Shown one piece after another: positions 1-8,003 of a DNA stretch of 64,000 bases (position 1 is the first letter of the stretch; every line of letters starts with the position of its first letter). The position numbers and the translations under genes were made by a program. Source of the stretch: CAVQBJ01 sp963724405. Lineage in GTDB: Bacteria; Actinomycetota; Thermoleophilia; Solirubrobacterales; Solirubrobacteraceae. The notes under the pieces are model-generated. The model had not been told where the DNA came from. It worked only from the letters and a program-made list of their open reading frames with translations, and ran no database searches. Where the stretch lies: NCBI GenBank assembly GCA_963724405.1, contig CAVRUQ010000003.1:1302001-1366000 (forward strand). The letters are read 5' to 3'.

Positions 1-91
1 CCGAGGTCTGTGGAGCGTGGACTGGACGAATGGTCGGTCTTTGCCGCGATGCCTTTAGTCAGACGCGCGACCGGCCGATCGCTATCGATAC

Positions 92-1300
92 GTGCAGTCA
101 GCCGTCCATACATATCACGATCTCGACGTCGCCGACCCGAGTCTTCGCGGTCGGCTGAGCCGCTGGCTGTGCCCGACCGAGCTCGATCGGCGGCGAATCG
201 TCGACGCGAACTCGCGGGTACGCATGATCCGCTACGCGGGCTCGCTCGCAATCGGGATCGCGCTGCTGCTGGCGACGCCGCGGTACGGCTGGTGGACCGT
301 CGCGCTGTTCGGGCTCGTCGCGATCGACTACCTCACGGTGGAGCGGCGCATGGCGCGCAGCGCCACACCGGAGATCGTGAGCGCGGTCGCGATCCTCAAC
401 ACGATCGCCGTGATGGCCGTCGGCGTGGCCGTGACCGGCGGGCCGAGCAGCCCCGCCCTGCCCTGGCTGGTGATGCCGTCCGCCGTGGTCGCCGCGCGTT
501 TTCGCCCACGCGTCGTGGCGGCGTCGGTCGTCGTCACGATCGTCGCGATGCTCGTCTCCACGCTCGGCGTCCACGCGGCGTCGGTCGTGCGCAACCCGAC
601 CGAGCTCGTCAGCACGTTCGCGCTGCTCATCGGCGTCGTCTCGATCGTCGCCGCATTGCAGGATGCCGAGCTGCGCCACCGAGACGAGGCGGTGCTCGAC
701 CCGCTCACCGGCCTGCTCAACCGCCACGCGCTCAAGCCGCGCTTCGCGGAGATCCGCCAGCAGGCGAGGGTCGCCGATCAGCCGGTCTGCCTCGTGGTCT
801 GCGACATCGACGAGTTCAAGGCGGTCAACGACGCGCACGGCCACGACGTGGGCGACGCCGTGCTGCGCGATGTGGCCTACGAGATGCGCAAGGGTCTGCG
901 CTCGTTCGAGCTCGTCTACCGGCTCGGGGGCGAGGAGTTCCTCATCGTCCTGCCCGGAATCGATCTCGAGGGTGGACGACAGGTGGCCGAGCGCATCCGC
1001 TCGGCGATCGCAACGGTCAGGCCCGGCGGAATCCCCGTCACGATCTCGGCCGGGCTGAGCGCGGCCCACGGCGACGACGTCCGCTACGACGAGATGTTCA
1101 AGGCGGCCGACCTCGCCCTGTACGCCGCCAAGCGCGGCGGGCGCGACCGCGTCGTCACGGGCACCACGGACGACGCGGCCGCGCGCGAGGCGTTCCCCAC
1201 CTGGACGGCTCGCTCCGCGCGGGGGGTGGCCGGTGACGGCCCGGGCCTGGACGGGCTCCCCCCGGCCTCGGCGACCGATCCCTCGCTCGCCGGTCCCTGA
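92..1300 (+). CDS. Membrane-anchored GGDEF diguanylate cyclase
   Basis: This protein should make cyclic di-GMP from two GTP at the inner face of the membrane. Residues about 47-190 hold around five to six hydrophobic segments (an unassigned sensor module). A C-terminal GGDEF domain follows, with DPLTGLLNR at 203-211 and an intact active-site GGEEF at 279-283. The inhibitory RxxD site five residues upstream reads RSFE (270-273), so product inhibition may be weakened. The GTG at 92 gives 402 aa; an ATG at residue 45 (position 224), just before the first helix, is an alternative start. It is 91 bp upstream of the next gene on the same strand. The family call is firm; the sensed signal is unknown. 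Confidence 0.88.
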   Translation: MQSAVHTYHDLDVADPSLRGRLSRWLCPTELDRRRIVDANSRVRMIRYAGSLAIGIALLLATPRYGWWTVALFGLVAIDYLTVERRMARSATPEIVSAVAILNTIAVMAVGVAVTGGPSSPALPWLVMPSAVVAARFRPRVVAASVVVTIVAMLVSTLGVHAASVVRNPTELVSTFALLIGVVSIVAALQDAELRHRDEAVLDPLTGLLNRHALKPRFAEIRQQARVADQPVCLVVCDIDEFKAVNDAHGHDVGDAVLRDVAYEMRKGLRSFELVYRLGGEEFLIVLPGIDLEGGRQVAERIRSAIATVRPGGIPVTISAGLSAAHGDDVRYDEMFKAADLALYAAKRGGRDRVVTGTTDDAAAREAFPTWTARSARGVAGDGPGLDGLPPASATDPSLAGP

Positions 1301-1391
1301 CACCGGTCGGCCGGTCGCTGCGCGTCGATCGAACGCCGTACACTCGTCGCCCGATGCAGGCTCGAACCGGCGCACGGCGCCGAGGCGCACG

Positions 1392-2066
1392 ATGAGCGGT
1401 TCGCTCGACGTCGGCGACGTCGTTCGCCGCGTCTTCGCCATCTACGTCGACCAGGCCCCGATCCTCTTCCCGGCCGCCGCGGTCGTGTTCGTGATCGAGG
1501 CGATCGTGGCGGCGCTCCTCGTCGACGCGGCGCCCGGGCTCGTGATCGTCGCGCTCGTCCTCAACCTGCTCGCCTACTCCGTGTTCACCGGAATGGTCGT
1601 CGAGCTGGTGGCCGACGTGCAGAGTGGACGCCGGGATGCGAGCGCCGGGCAGCTGCTGCGCGCCGTCCGGCCGGTGCTCGGCGAGCTCGTTGTCGTCGGC
1701 GTGGTGACCGCGATCGGCGAGGCGGTCGGCTTCCTGCTGCTGCTCGTGCCCGGTCTCGTGCTGCTGACCCTGTGGGCGGTGGCCGCGCCCGTGGTGGTGA
1801 TCGAGCATCCGGGCGGGCTGCGCGCGCTCGACCGCAGCCGCGAGCTCGTGCGCGGCAACGGCTGGACGGTGTTCGCCGTCATCGTCCTGTTCGCGCTGCT
1901 GGTCTTCGCCGTCGGCGGAACCATCGAGTACCTGGCCGCCTCCGCGGGCGCGGCCGTCAGCCTCGTGGCCCAGGTCGTCGTCAGCGTGCTCACGCTCCCG
2001 CTGCTGTCGCTGGCCTCGGCCGTCCTGTACTTCCGGCTGCGCGAGCTGCAGCAGGCGCCAGCCTAG
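1392..2066 (+). CDS. Multi-pass membrane protein of unknown function
   Basis: This is a 224-aa hydrophobic protein with about five to six membrane segments and a short charged N terminus (SLDVGDVVRRVFAIY). It resembles the glycerophosphoryl-diester-phosphodiesterase-like membrane domain found in many actinobacterial proteins: a DVVRRVF-type start and an ALDRSRELVRGNGW loop near 140-155. I cannot assign an activity. The ATG at 1392 is chosen because the longer open frame upstream is Arg/Pro-rich and not membrane-like. A short inverted repeat (CAGGCG 2052-2057 / CGCCTG 2069-2074) spans its stop codon. Confidence 0.7.
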   Translation: MSGSLDVGDVVRRVFAIYVDQAPILFPAAAVVFVIEAIVAALLVDAAPGLVIVALVLNLLAYSVFTGMVVELVADVQSGRRDASAGQLLRAVRPVLGELVVVGVVTAIGEAVGFLLLLVPGLVLLTLWAVAAPVVVIEHPGGLRALDRSRELVRGNGWTVFAVIVLFALLVFAVGGTIEYLAASAGAAVSLVAQVVVSVLTLPLLSLASAVLYFRLRELQQAPA

Positions 2067-2129
2067 GACGCCTGGTCGGCCGCATGCAGGAGCGCGACAT
2101 CTCGTCATCTACGGTGTTCCTCCCTAGCG

Positions 2130-3350
2130 ATGGCTGATATACGCCGCGTTCAGACGATGAGCGCCGCCGTGCTGGCGCTCGGCGTGCTCGTGCTCGGGGC
2201 CGCCGCTGCGCCCGCCGGCGCCGCGACCCGCCGGCACGCGACGACGAGCCGACGCCCGGTGGCGGCCAAGCGCGCGCCGAAGCGCAAGGCGAGCGCCCCC
2301 GCGCCGCTGCGGGGCGCCGCCGCGCAGGCGGCGGTCAACGAGCAGCACGCCCTGCTCGCGTACGCCGCGATGCAGAGCGCGTTCTACAGCCCGACGACCG
2401 GGCTGTATCCCGACTCCGACGCGTGGCCGTACTCGCAGGCGATGGCGGCGACGATCTCGATCGCGGCGCTTCCCGGCCTTCACGCGCGCTACTCGACCGA
2501 CCTCGCCGCGCGCCTGAGTGGGCTGCAGGCCTACGCGGACCACGTCGATCCGGCGCCGGCAGGCTACATCTCGACGCTCGACACGGCGGCGCCCACCGGC
2601 GATCGCTTCAACGACGACAACGAGTGGATCGGCATCGAGCTGATCCGCCTGTACCACCTCAACCGGCTGCCGGGCCTGCTGACCGCGTCGGACGGGCTGA
2701 TGACGATGGTCACCAACCAGTGGGATACGAGCCCGGACATCCGGTGCCCGGGCGGCGTTCCCTGGCAGAACATCGCGGTCGACGGCGACCGTAACACGGT
2801 CAGCAACGCGACCGGCGCCGAGCTCGGGGCGCAGCTGTACCTGACGACTCAGAACGCCGCCGATCTGCAGTGGGCGGTGCAGATGTACAACTGGGTGCGC
2901 GGGTGCCTGCTCAACCCCGACGGCCTGTACGGCGACCACGTCACCGGCACCGGTCAGATCGATCCGACCGAGTGGACGTACAACCAGGGCACGATGATCG
3001 GCGCCGGCGTGATGCTCTACCAGGCGACCCACAACAGCGGCTATCTCGCGCAGGCCGAGGCGACGGCGCAGACCGCGCTCGCCACCTTCACCCCCCAGGA
3101 CCTGGCCGTGCAGCCGGTCGGCTTCGATGCCATCTACACGCGCAACCTGCTCCTGCTCGGCAGCGTCAGCGGTGATCCGCGCTACGCGCGCTTCGCCCAG
3201 TGGTTCGCCAACGACGAGTGGTACAACGTCCGCGACCCGAGGAGCGGGCTGTTCCTCGCCGACCCCGGCGGGCAGACGCAGCTGCTCGACCAGGCGGCGA
3301 TGGTGCAGGTCTACGCCCTGCTCGCCTCGCCGCCGAGCTCCTACTTCTAA
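2130..3350 (+). CDS. Secreted glycoside hydrolase family 76 (alpha-1,6-mannanase-like)
   Basis: This is predicted to hydrolyse alpha-1,6-mannoside linkages outside the cell. Residues 1-32 look like a signal peptide (hydrophobic stretch 11-29, AAPAGAA cleavage region). A basic Arg/Lys-rich linker (about 33-62) precedes an (alpha/alpha)6-barrel domain. GH76 hallmarks are the adjacent acidic pair in FNDDNEW (D162, D163) and the EWTYNQG motif at 281-287. It is 406 aa, about the usual length. An ATG at 2157 is an alternative start that leaves the signal peptide intact. Mannan-containing lipids or glycoproteins are plausible substrates, given a GT39-type mannosyltransferase-like gene 5 kb downstream; that link is inference. 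Confidence 0.82.
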   Translation: MADIRRVQTMSAAVLALGVLVLGAAAAPAGAATRRHATTSRRPVAAKRAPKRKASAPAPLRGAAAQAAVNEQHALLAYAAMQSAFYSPTTGLYPDSDAWPYSQAMAATISIAALPGLHARYSTDLAARLSGLQAYADHVDPAPAGYISTLDTAAPTGDRFNDDNEWIGIELIRLYHLNRLPGLLTASDGLMTMVTNQWDTSPDIRCPGGVPWQNIAVDGDRNTVSNATGAELGAQLYLTTQNAADLQWAVQMYNWVRGCLLNPDGLYGDHVTGTGQIDPTEWTYNQGTMIGAGVMLYQATHNSGYLAQAEATAQTALATFTPQDLAVQPVGFDAIYTRNLLLLGSVSGDPRYARFAQWFANDEWYNVRDPRSGLFLADPGGQTQLLDQAAMVQVYALLASPPSSYF

Positions 3351-3418
3351 CCCGCCGCAAGCCCGGCCGGCATGCGGGCCGGACCGGCGCCTCACCGCCG
3401 ACTGCCAAGATACGGTCG

Positions 3419-4264
3419 ATGCCCCTGGTCGGCTTCATCCCGAGTCCTCCGTCGAACGGATTTCACGTCGGGCCGTTCTTCGTGCACGCCTACGGCGTCG
3501 CGTACGTGTTGGCCGTGCTCGCCGCCATCCTCATCACGTCACGACGCTGGGAGGCGGTCGGCGGCCACCGCGAGCTCGTGCAGGAATGCGCGTTGTGGGG
3601 GTTCCCCGCCGGGGTGATCGGCGGGCGCCTGTACTTCGACATCACCAGCTCCGACCTCGTGCCCCCGCACTGGTGGGGTCCGTTCGCGGTGTGGGATGGT
3701 GGCCTGGGCATCTGGGGCGGGATCGCCCTCGGCAGCCTGGCCGGGATCCTCGTTCTCCGCCGCCGCCACGCCAACGTGCCGCTGTTCATGGACTGCGTCG
3801 CGCCGGCGCTGCTCGTCGCGCAGGCGATCGGGCGTCTCGGCAACTACTTCAACCAGGAGCTCTTCGGCGGACCGACGACGCTTCCGTGGGGACTGAAGAT
3901 CGACCTGGCGCACCGCCCGGCCGCCTACCTGCACTACGCCACCTTCCAGCCGACATTCCTCTACGAGATCATCTGGAACCTGTCGCTCGCGGCGACGCTC
4001 GTGTGGCTCGGCCATCACCGGCGGATCCGGCCCCCGGGTCTCTTCGCGCTCTACGTCGCCGGGTACTCGGCCTTTCGCATCTTCGAGGAGTCGCTGCGGG
4101 TCGATCCGGCCCACCACATCTTCGGGCTGCGCCTGAACCTGTACGTCGCCGCCGCGCTCACGATCGTCGGGTTGGTCTGGTTCGTGCGCATCCAGCGAGG
4201 CGGCGGTGAGCGCGACGAGCGCTCGCCCGCCGCGCCGACGCCCGCCTCGGCGCGCACGAGCTGA
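3419..4264 (+). CDS. lgt: Prolipoprotein diacylglyceryl transferase
   Basis: Lgt moves a diacylglyceryl group from phosphatidylglycerol to the lipobox cysteine of prolipoproteins in the cytoplasmic membrane. The 281-aa protein has about seven membrane segments. It carries the family signature around 138-151 (IGRLGNYFNQELFG), including the conserved Arg, Asn and Glu. The ATG at 3419 begins the typical N terminus (MPLVGFIPSP). Several lipobox proteins in this window (32045, 52102, probably 15490) would be substrates. It follows the GH76 gene by 68 bp on the same strand. Confidence 0.95.
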   Translation: MPLVGFIPSPPSNGFHVGPFFVHAYGVAYVLAVLAAILITSRRWEAVGGHRELVQECALWGFPAGVIGGRLYFDITSSDLVPPHWWGPFAVWDGGLGIWGGIALGSLAGILVLRRRHANVPLFMDCVAPALLVAQAIGRLGNYFNQELFGGPTTLPWGLKIDLAHRPAAYLHYATFQPTFLYEIIWNLSLAATLVWLGHHRRIRPPGLFALYVAGYSAFRIFEESLRVDPAHHIFGLRLNLYVAAALTIVGLVWFVRIQRGGGERDERSPAAPTPASARTS

Positions 4265-4282
4265 CCGGCGCTACACCCGGTT

Positions 4283-4470
4283 GATCACCTCGGCGCCGGC
4301 CATCCTCGCCGCCGCGGCCAGCACCTCGCCGTAGCGGCGCGGGTGTAGCTGACGTGGGCGGTGATGACGCGCACGAAGCTGTGTCCGTCTCGGTGCACGC
4401 GGATCGGGTGCCACCGCCGCTCGACGCGGCAGACGACTCGGCCGGAGCGCGGCCGGCCCACGGCAATCGA
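4283..4470 (-). pseudogene. Possible small frameshifted gene remnant
   Basis: Read on the minus strand, a GTG near 4461 opens a frame containing RVERRWHPIRVHRDGHSF then VRVITAHVSYTR. At about 4340 the coding-looking sequence shifts to a second frame that reads RRYGEVLAAAARMAG and ends at a stop near 4273. Neither half is long, and I recognise no family. It may be a short gene broken by a one-base slip, or chance. It fills most of the 281-bp gap before the exporter gene. Confidence 0.2.
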
Positions 4471-4476
4471 CCGACC

Positions 4477-4496
4477 TTACGTTGACGTTCGCGTAA
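4477..4496. promoter_or_regulatory. Inverted repeat upstream of the DHA2 exporter
   Basis: TTACG (4477-4481) and CGTAA (4492-4496) form perfect 5-bp arms around a 10-bp centre that contains ACGTTGACGT. The site is an AT-rich island 50 bp before the exporter start. Its shape fits a TetR-family operator, but no regulator gene is adjacent, so the cognate protein is unknown. Confidence 0.4.
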
Positions 4497-4545
4497 AATT
4501 CGCGGAGGAGCGGCGCCGGGGGTCGCCGCCGACCGGCCCAGCGAC

Positions 4546-6282
4546 ATGGCAGACGTCACGCTCCAACCGCCCGCCGCCGCCCCGTCCGCCGAGGACGTCG
4601 GTGCCGGGCGCCCGAAGCCCGGCCCCCGCTACAAGTGGGTCGCGCTCTCCAACATCACGCTCGGCGTGCTCATCGTGACGATCGACGGATCGATCGTGCT
4701 CATCTCGCTGCCGGACATCTTCCGCGGCATCGAGCTCAACCCGCTGACGCCCGGGAACACGAGCTATCTGCTGTGGATGATCATGGGCTTCCTCATCGCC
4801 ACCGCGGTGCTCGTGGTGAGTCTCGGCCGCCTCGGCGACATCTACGGTCGGGTGCGCACGTACAACCTCGGCTTCCTCGTCTTCACGATCTTCTCGATCC
4901 TGCTGTCGATCACCTGGCTGAAGGGCACGCAGGGCGCGATGTGGCTGATCGTGATGCGCATCGGCCAGGGGTTCGGCGGCGCGATGCTGCTCGGCAACTC
5001 CAACGCGATCCTCACCGACGCGTTCCCTCCCTCCCAGCGGGGCACGGCGCTCGGCATCAACAACATCGCCGGGATCGGAGGGACGACGATCGGCCTCGTG
5101 CTCGGCGGCCTGCTCGCGCCCATCTCGTGGCGGCTGATCTTCCTCGTGTCCGTTCCGGTCGGCGTGGTCGGGACGATCTGGGCCTACTCGAGCCTGGTCG
5201 ACCTGTCCAAGCGCCACCCGGCCCGGATCGACTGGTGGGGCAACGTCACCTTCGCCGTCGGGCTCATCGCGATCATGGTCGGCATCACGTACGGCATCCG
5301 CCCCTACGGCGGGCACGTGATGGGCTGGACCAGCCCGCGAGTCCTCGGGCTCATCGGCGGCGGCCTCGTGCTGCTGGGTGTCTTCTGCGTCATCGAGACA
5401 AGGGTGACCCAGCCGATGTTCCGCCTCGGGCTGTTCCGCATCCGCGCGTTCACCGCCGGCAACATCGCCAACCTGCTCGCCGCGCTCGGCCGCGGCGGCC
5501 TGCAGTTCACGCTGATCATCTGGCTGCAGGGGATCTGGCTGCCCTTGCACGGCTACGACTTCGCCGACACGCCCCTCTGGGCAGGCATCTACATGCTGCC
5601 GATGATCCTCGGGTTCCTCGTCGCCGGACCGTGCTCGGGGATCCTCTCTGACCGCTACGGCGCGCGGCCCTTCGCCACGGGCGGCATGGTGCTCGCCGCG
5701 ACGTCCTTCTTGTTGCTCATGCTCCTCCCCGTCGACTTCAGCTATCCGGTCTTCGCATTCCTGCTGCTGATGAACGGCGTCGGCATGGGGCTGTTCGCGT
5801 CACCCAACCGGGCCGCGGTGATGAACAGCATCCCGCCCGCGGAGCGCGGTGCGGGCGCCGGCATGACGACGACGTTCCAGAACTCGGCCATGGTGCTGTC
5901 GATCGGCATCTTCTTCTCGCTGCTGATCGTCGGCTTCGCCCACGGCCTGCCCGACGCTCTGACCAGCGGCCTCGTCGCCCACGGCGTCCCGGCCGCGACC
6001 GCGTCGCACGTCGCGCACCTGCCGCCGGTGTCGACCCTGTTCGCCGCCTTCCTCGGCTACAACCCGGTGCGCTCCCTGCTCGGCGCCCACGCGCTGGCCG
6101 GCCTCCCCCACGCCCAGGTCGCGGTGCTGACGGGCCACAGCTTCTTCCCGCGTCTCATCGCGGTGCCGTTCGCCAGCGCGCTGACCGCGGCCTTCTCCTT
6201 CGCCGCCGCCGCATGCCTGATCGCCGCGGTCGCCTCGCTGCTGCGTGGGCGGCGCTTCTACTGGGACGACTCGGAGGCCTGA
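4546..6282 (+). CDS. MFS drug exporter, DHA2 (14-helix, EmrB/QacA-like) family
   Basis: This is a predicted proton-driven exporter of small organic molecules in the cytoplasmic membrane. It is 578 aa, with about 14 hydrophobic segments after a Pro-rich cytosolic leader (1-35). The first helix region reads ITLGVLIVTIDGSIVLISLP, the DHA2 pattern with an acidic residue in helix 1. The loop 2-3 motif A-like sequence is GRLGDIYGRVR (about 95-105). The periplasmic loop near 480-530 is longer than usual. It stands alone, with a palindromic site 50 bp upstream. The substrate cannot be told from sequence. Confidence 0.88.
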   Translation: MADVTLQPPAAAPSAEDVGAGRPKPGPRYKWVALSNITLGVLIVTIDGSIVLISLPDIFRGIELNPLTPGNTSYLLWMIMGFLIATAVLVVSLGRLGDIYGRVRTYNLGFLVFTIFSILLSITWLKGTQGAMWLIVMRIGQGFGGAMLLGNSNAILTDAFPPSQRGTALGINNIAGIGGTTIGLVLGGLLAPISWRLIFLVSVPVGVVGTIWAYSSLVDLSKRHPARIDWWGNVTFAVGLIAIMVGITYGIRPYGGHVMGWTSPRVLGLIGGGLVLLGVFCVIETRVTQPMFRLGLFRIRAFTAGNIANLLAALGRGGLQFTLIIWLQGIWLPLHGYDFADTPLWAGIYMLPMILGFLVAGPCSGILSDRYGARPFATGGMVLAATSFLLLMLLPVDFSYPVFAFLLLMNGVGMGLFASPNRAAVMNSIPPAERGAGAGMTTTFQNSAMVLSIGIFFSLLIVGFAHGLPDALTSGLVAHGVPAATASHVAHLPPVSTLFAAFLGYNPVRSLLGAHALAGLPHAQVAVLTGHSFFPRLIAVPFASALTAAFSFAAAACLIAAVASLLRGRRFYWDDSEA

Positions 6283-6477
6283 GGCACCGCCCACCCCGCC
6301 GCCCACGGCAGGACGTGCACCGCGGCCGGCGAATCATCCACTCGGTCAACGGTCCAGATCGGCGCGCGGCCCGAGGATCTCGTGCCATGCTTGCGTCGTG
6401 TCGGTCTGCGCTGCCCTACGCGGGCGACGGCTGACTGGAGCGCCCCGGGCAGTCGACAGGCATGAGGAGGCAGGAGC

Positions 6478-7500
6478 ATGACCAGCAGGAACATCGTTCG
6501 CGTCATCGGGTTTGCGGCCCCCCCGGCCACCGTCGCGCTCGCGCTGTCGGCGGCGGCTTTCGCCCACGGCTCTGCGCGCCACGGCCGCGACGCCGGTTTC
6601 GCCGGCGGCCTCTCGCGCGCCGAGCGTGTGTGCCGGCAGGCCGGCTCCGCCGGCTCCGCCGCGCCCACCCGCGGAACGCTCGCCAACCTCACGAGCAGCC
6701 AGTTGACGCAGCTGCGCACCGGCTGCGCGGCGCTCGCCGCGGCGCGCACGGCCGCGGCACCCGCGCTTCGAAGCGCCGGGACGGCCGAACGGGCCGCGAT
6801 CCGGGCCGCTCAGGCCGGTGTCGTGGCCGCGTGCTACTCGACCGGCTTCGCGGCCACCGACACGACGTCGAGCTCGTCGACCCCCACGAGCTCGACCTCC
6901 ACGACGTCGAGCTCCACGACATCGAGCTCGACGACCTCGAGCGTTTCGACCTCCAGCGTCTCGTCGACGAGCACGACCGGCACGAGCTCCGCGTGCGACG
7001 CGGCGCGGCGGGCGGCGCGCCAGGCCGAGCGCCAGGCCGAGCAGACGTACGCCCAGGCGGTCCGGAGCGCCGACGCTCCGGTCCTCTCCGCCGCCAGGAC
7101 GGTGCTCGCCGACCTGGCCGCGGATCGCTCGCCGTCGACGACCACCACGACGACCACCACGACGACGATGTCGAGCGGCGACCACGGTCACCATCGCCGT
7201 CACCGCCGACCCCGCCACCACGGCGGCGGCGGCCGCGGGCCCGGCGATGACGGAGGCGGTGGCGGCGGCCTCCCGGGCGGCGGCGACTTCCCCGGCGGCC
7301 GTCACCACCACGACGGCGGATCCCCCGGCGGCACGACGACGAGCAGCTCGTCGACGAGCACGAGCTCCGCCTCGACGACGTCGACGTCGACATCAACATC
7401 GACGTCGATCACCAGCGACACCTCGACGACCAGCGCATCGACCACGACGTCCTCGAGCCCGACGACGTCGAGCGCGTCGACCACGACCACCACCACCTGA
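6478..7500 (+). CDS. Secreted Ser/Thr-rich low-complexity protein
   Basis: This 340-aa exported protein of unknown function follows an excellent ribosome site (GAGGAGGCAGGAGC). A signal peptide covers about 1-29 (AFAHG cleavage region). An Ala-rich helical block (about 60-120) has two conserved-looking cysteines. Then come a Ser/Thr tract (about 125-165), a second Ala-rich block with a Cys, a His/Gly/Asp-rich stretch (about 230-280) and a Thr/Ser tail to the end. The tracts are encoded by degenerate ACG/TCG/AGC repeats. They resemble glycosylatable linkers or a cell-wall-spanning stalk. The His-rich part could bind metal. No enzyme domain is visible. Confidence 0.7.
   Translation: MTSRNIVRVIGFAAPPATVALALSAAAFAHGSARHGRDAGFAGGLSRAERVCRQAGSAGSAAPTRGTLANLTSSQLTQLRTGCAALAAARTAAAPALRSAGTAERAAIRAAQAGVVAACYSTGFAATDTTSSSSTPTSSTSTTSSSTTSSSTTSSVSTSSVSSTSTTGTSSACDAARRAARQAERQAEQTYAQAVRSADAPVLSAARTVLADLAADRSPSTTTTTTTTTTMSSGDHGHHRRHRRPRHHGGGGRGPGDDGGGGGGLPGGGDFPGGRHHHDGGSPGGTTTSSSSTSTSSASTTSTSTSTSTSITSDTSTTSASTTTSSSPTTSSASTTTTTT
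6862..6980 (+). repeat. Degenerate Ser/Thr-coding repeat tract
   Basis: This is an internal tract of imperfect 12-15 bp units built from ACGTCGAGCTC and CACGACATCGAGCTC words, coding for a Ser/Thr run. Similar tracts recur at about 7126-7170 and 7331-7498 of the same gene. Such tracts are prone to slippage, so length may vary between strains. Confidence 0.6.
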
Positions 7501-7536
7501 CCGCCGGAACCGGGGGAGGCGCCGCTCGGCGTTCTC

Positions 7537-7586
7537 GTGCCCCGGGGCACCGCCGGCGCTCACACCCGCCGAGGGCACCGGCGGGT
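7537..7586. terminator. GC-rich hairpins between convergent genes
   Basis: Two hairpins lie in the 101-bp gap between convergent genes. One is a perfect 14-bp palindrome, GTGCCCCGGGGCAC (7537-7550). The other has 7-bp arms ACCCGCC (7564-7570) and GGCGGGT (7580-7586) around a 9-nt loop. There is no U-tract, so bidirectional termination is inferred from position. Confidence 0.4.
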
Positions 7587-7601
7587 CCGGCGCCGACGCG
7601 C

Positions 7602-7778
7602 CTAGCAGCCGCCGTTACCCGGATTCTGCAGGCAGAGGCGCTGGAGGTTCTCCTCCTGCTGCTGGCTGATCCGCGTGTGGTGGTTGTGCTCGTGCCGCAG
7701 CACGAGGACGACCGTCGTCACCGCGAACGCGAGCACGAGCACGAATGCCGCGCCGGCCAGCCAGTCCTTCCAGCTCAT
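7602..7778 (-). CDS. Small single-pass membrane protein
   Basis: This is a 58-aa protein with one membrane helix (about 8-28, LAGAAFVLVLAFAVTTVVLV) followed by a polar tail rich in His, Gln and Glu, with two cysteines in the last 11 residues. The ATG at 7778 gives MSWKDWL directly before the helix. The 15 residues of open frame before it look non-coding. The function is unknown. Confidence 0.6.
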   Translation of the reverse strand: MSWKDWLAGAAFVLVLAFAVTTVVLVLRHEHNHHTRISQQQEENLQRLCLQNPGNGGC

Positions 7779-8003
7779 GGCCCCGACGGTAGCGCAGCGG
7801 GGCCGCGAGGCGCCGTCAGGCAACGACGTTAGCGACGGTTAAGGTGGATCGGCGTCATCGGCACGATCGGGCAGGATGTAGGCCCTGCACGGGAGCGCCG
7901 CGAACCGCTTGACCATGCGCCGTATGACGAGCCTCCCCGCACTCACCTCCGCCTCGGCGCTCCGCGGGACGCCCGCCGGCGGGCGGCCGGGATCGAGGAT
8001 TCG

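Noticed and set aside
6862..7498. CRISPR-like repeats
   Set aside because: The repeats are short, degenerate, contiguous and in frame with a Ser/Thr-rich protein. There are no unique spacers and no cas genes.
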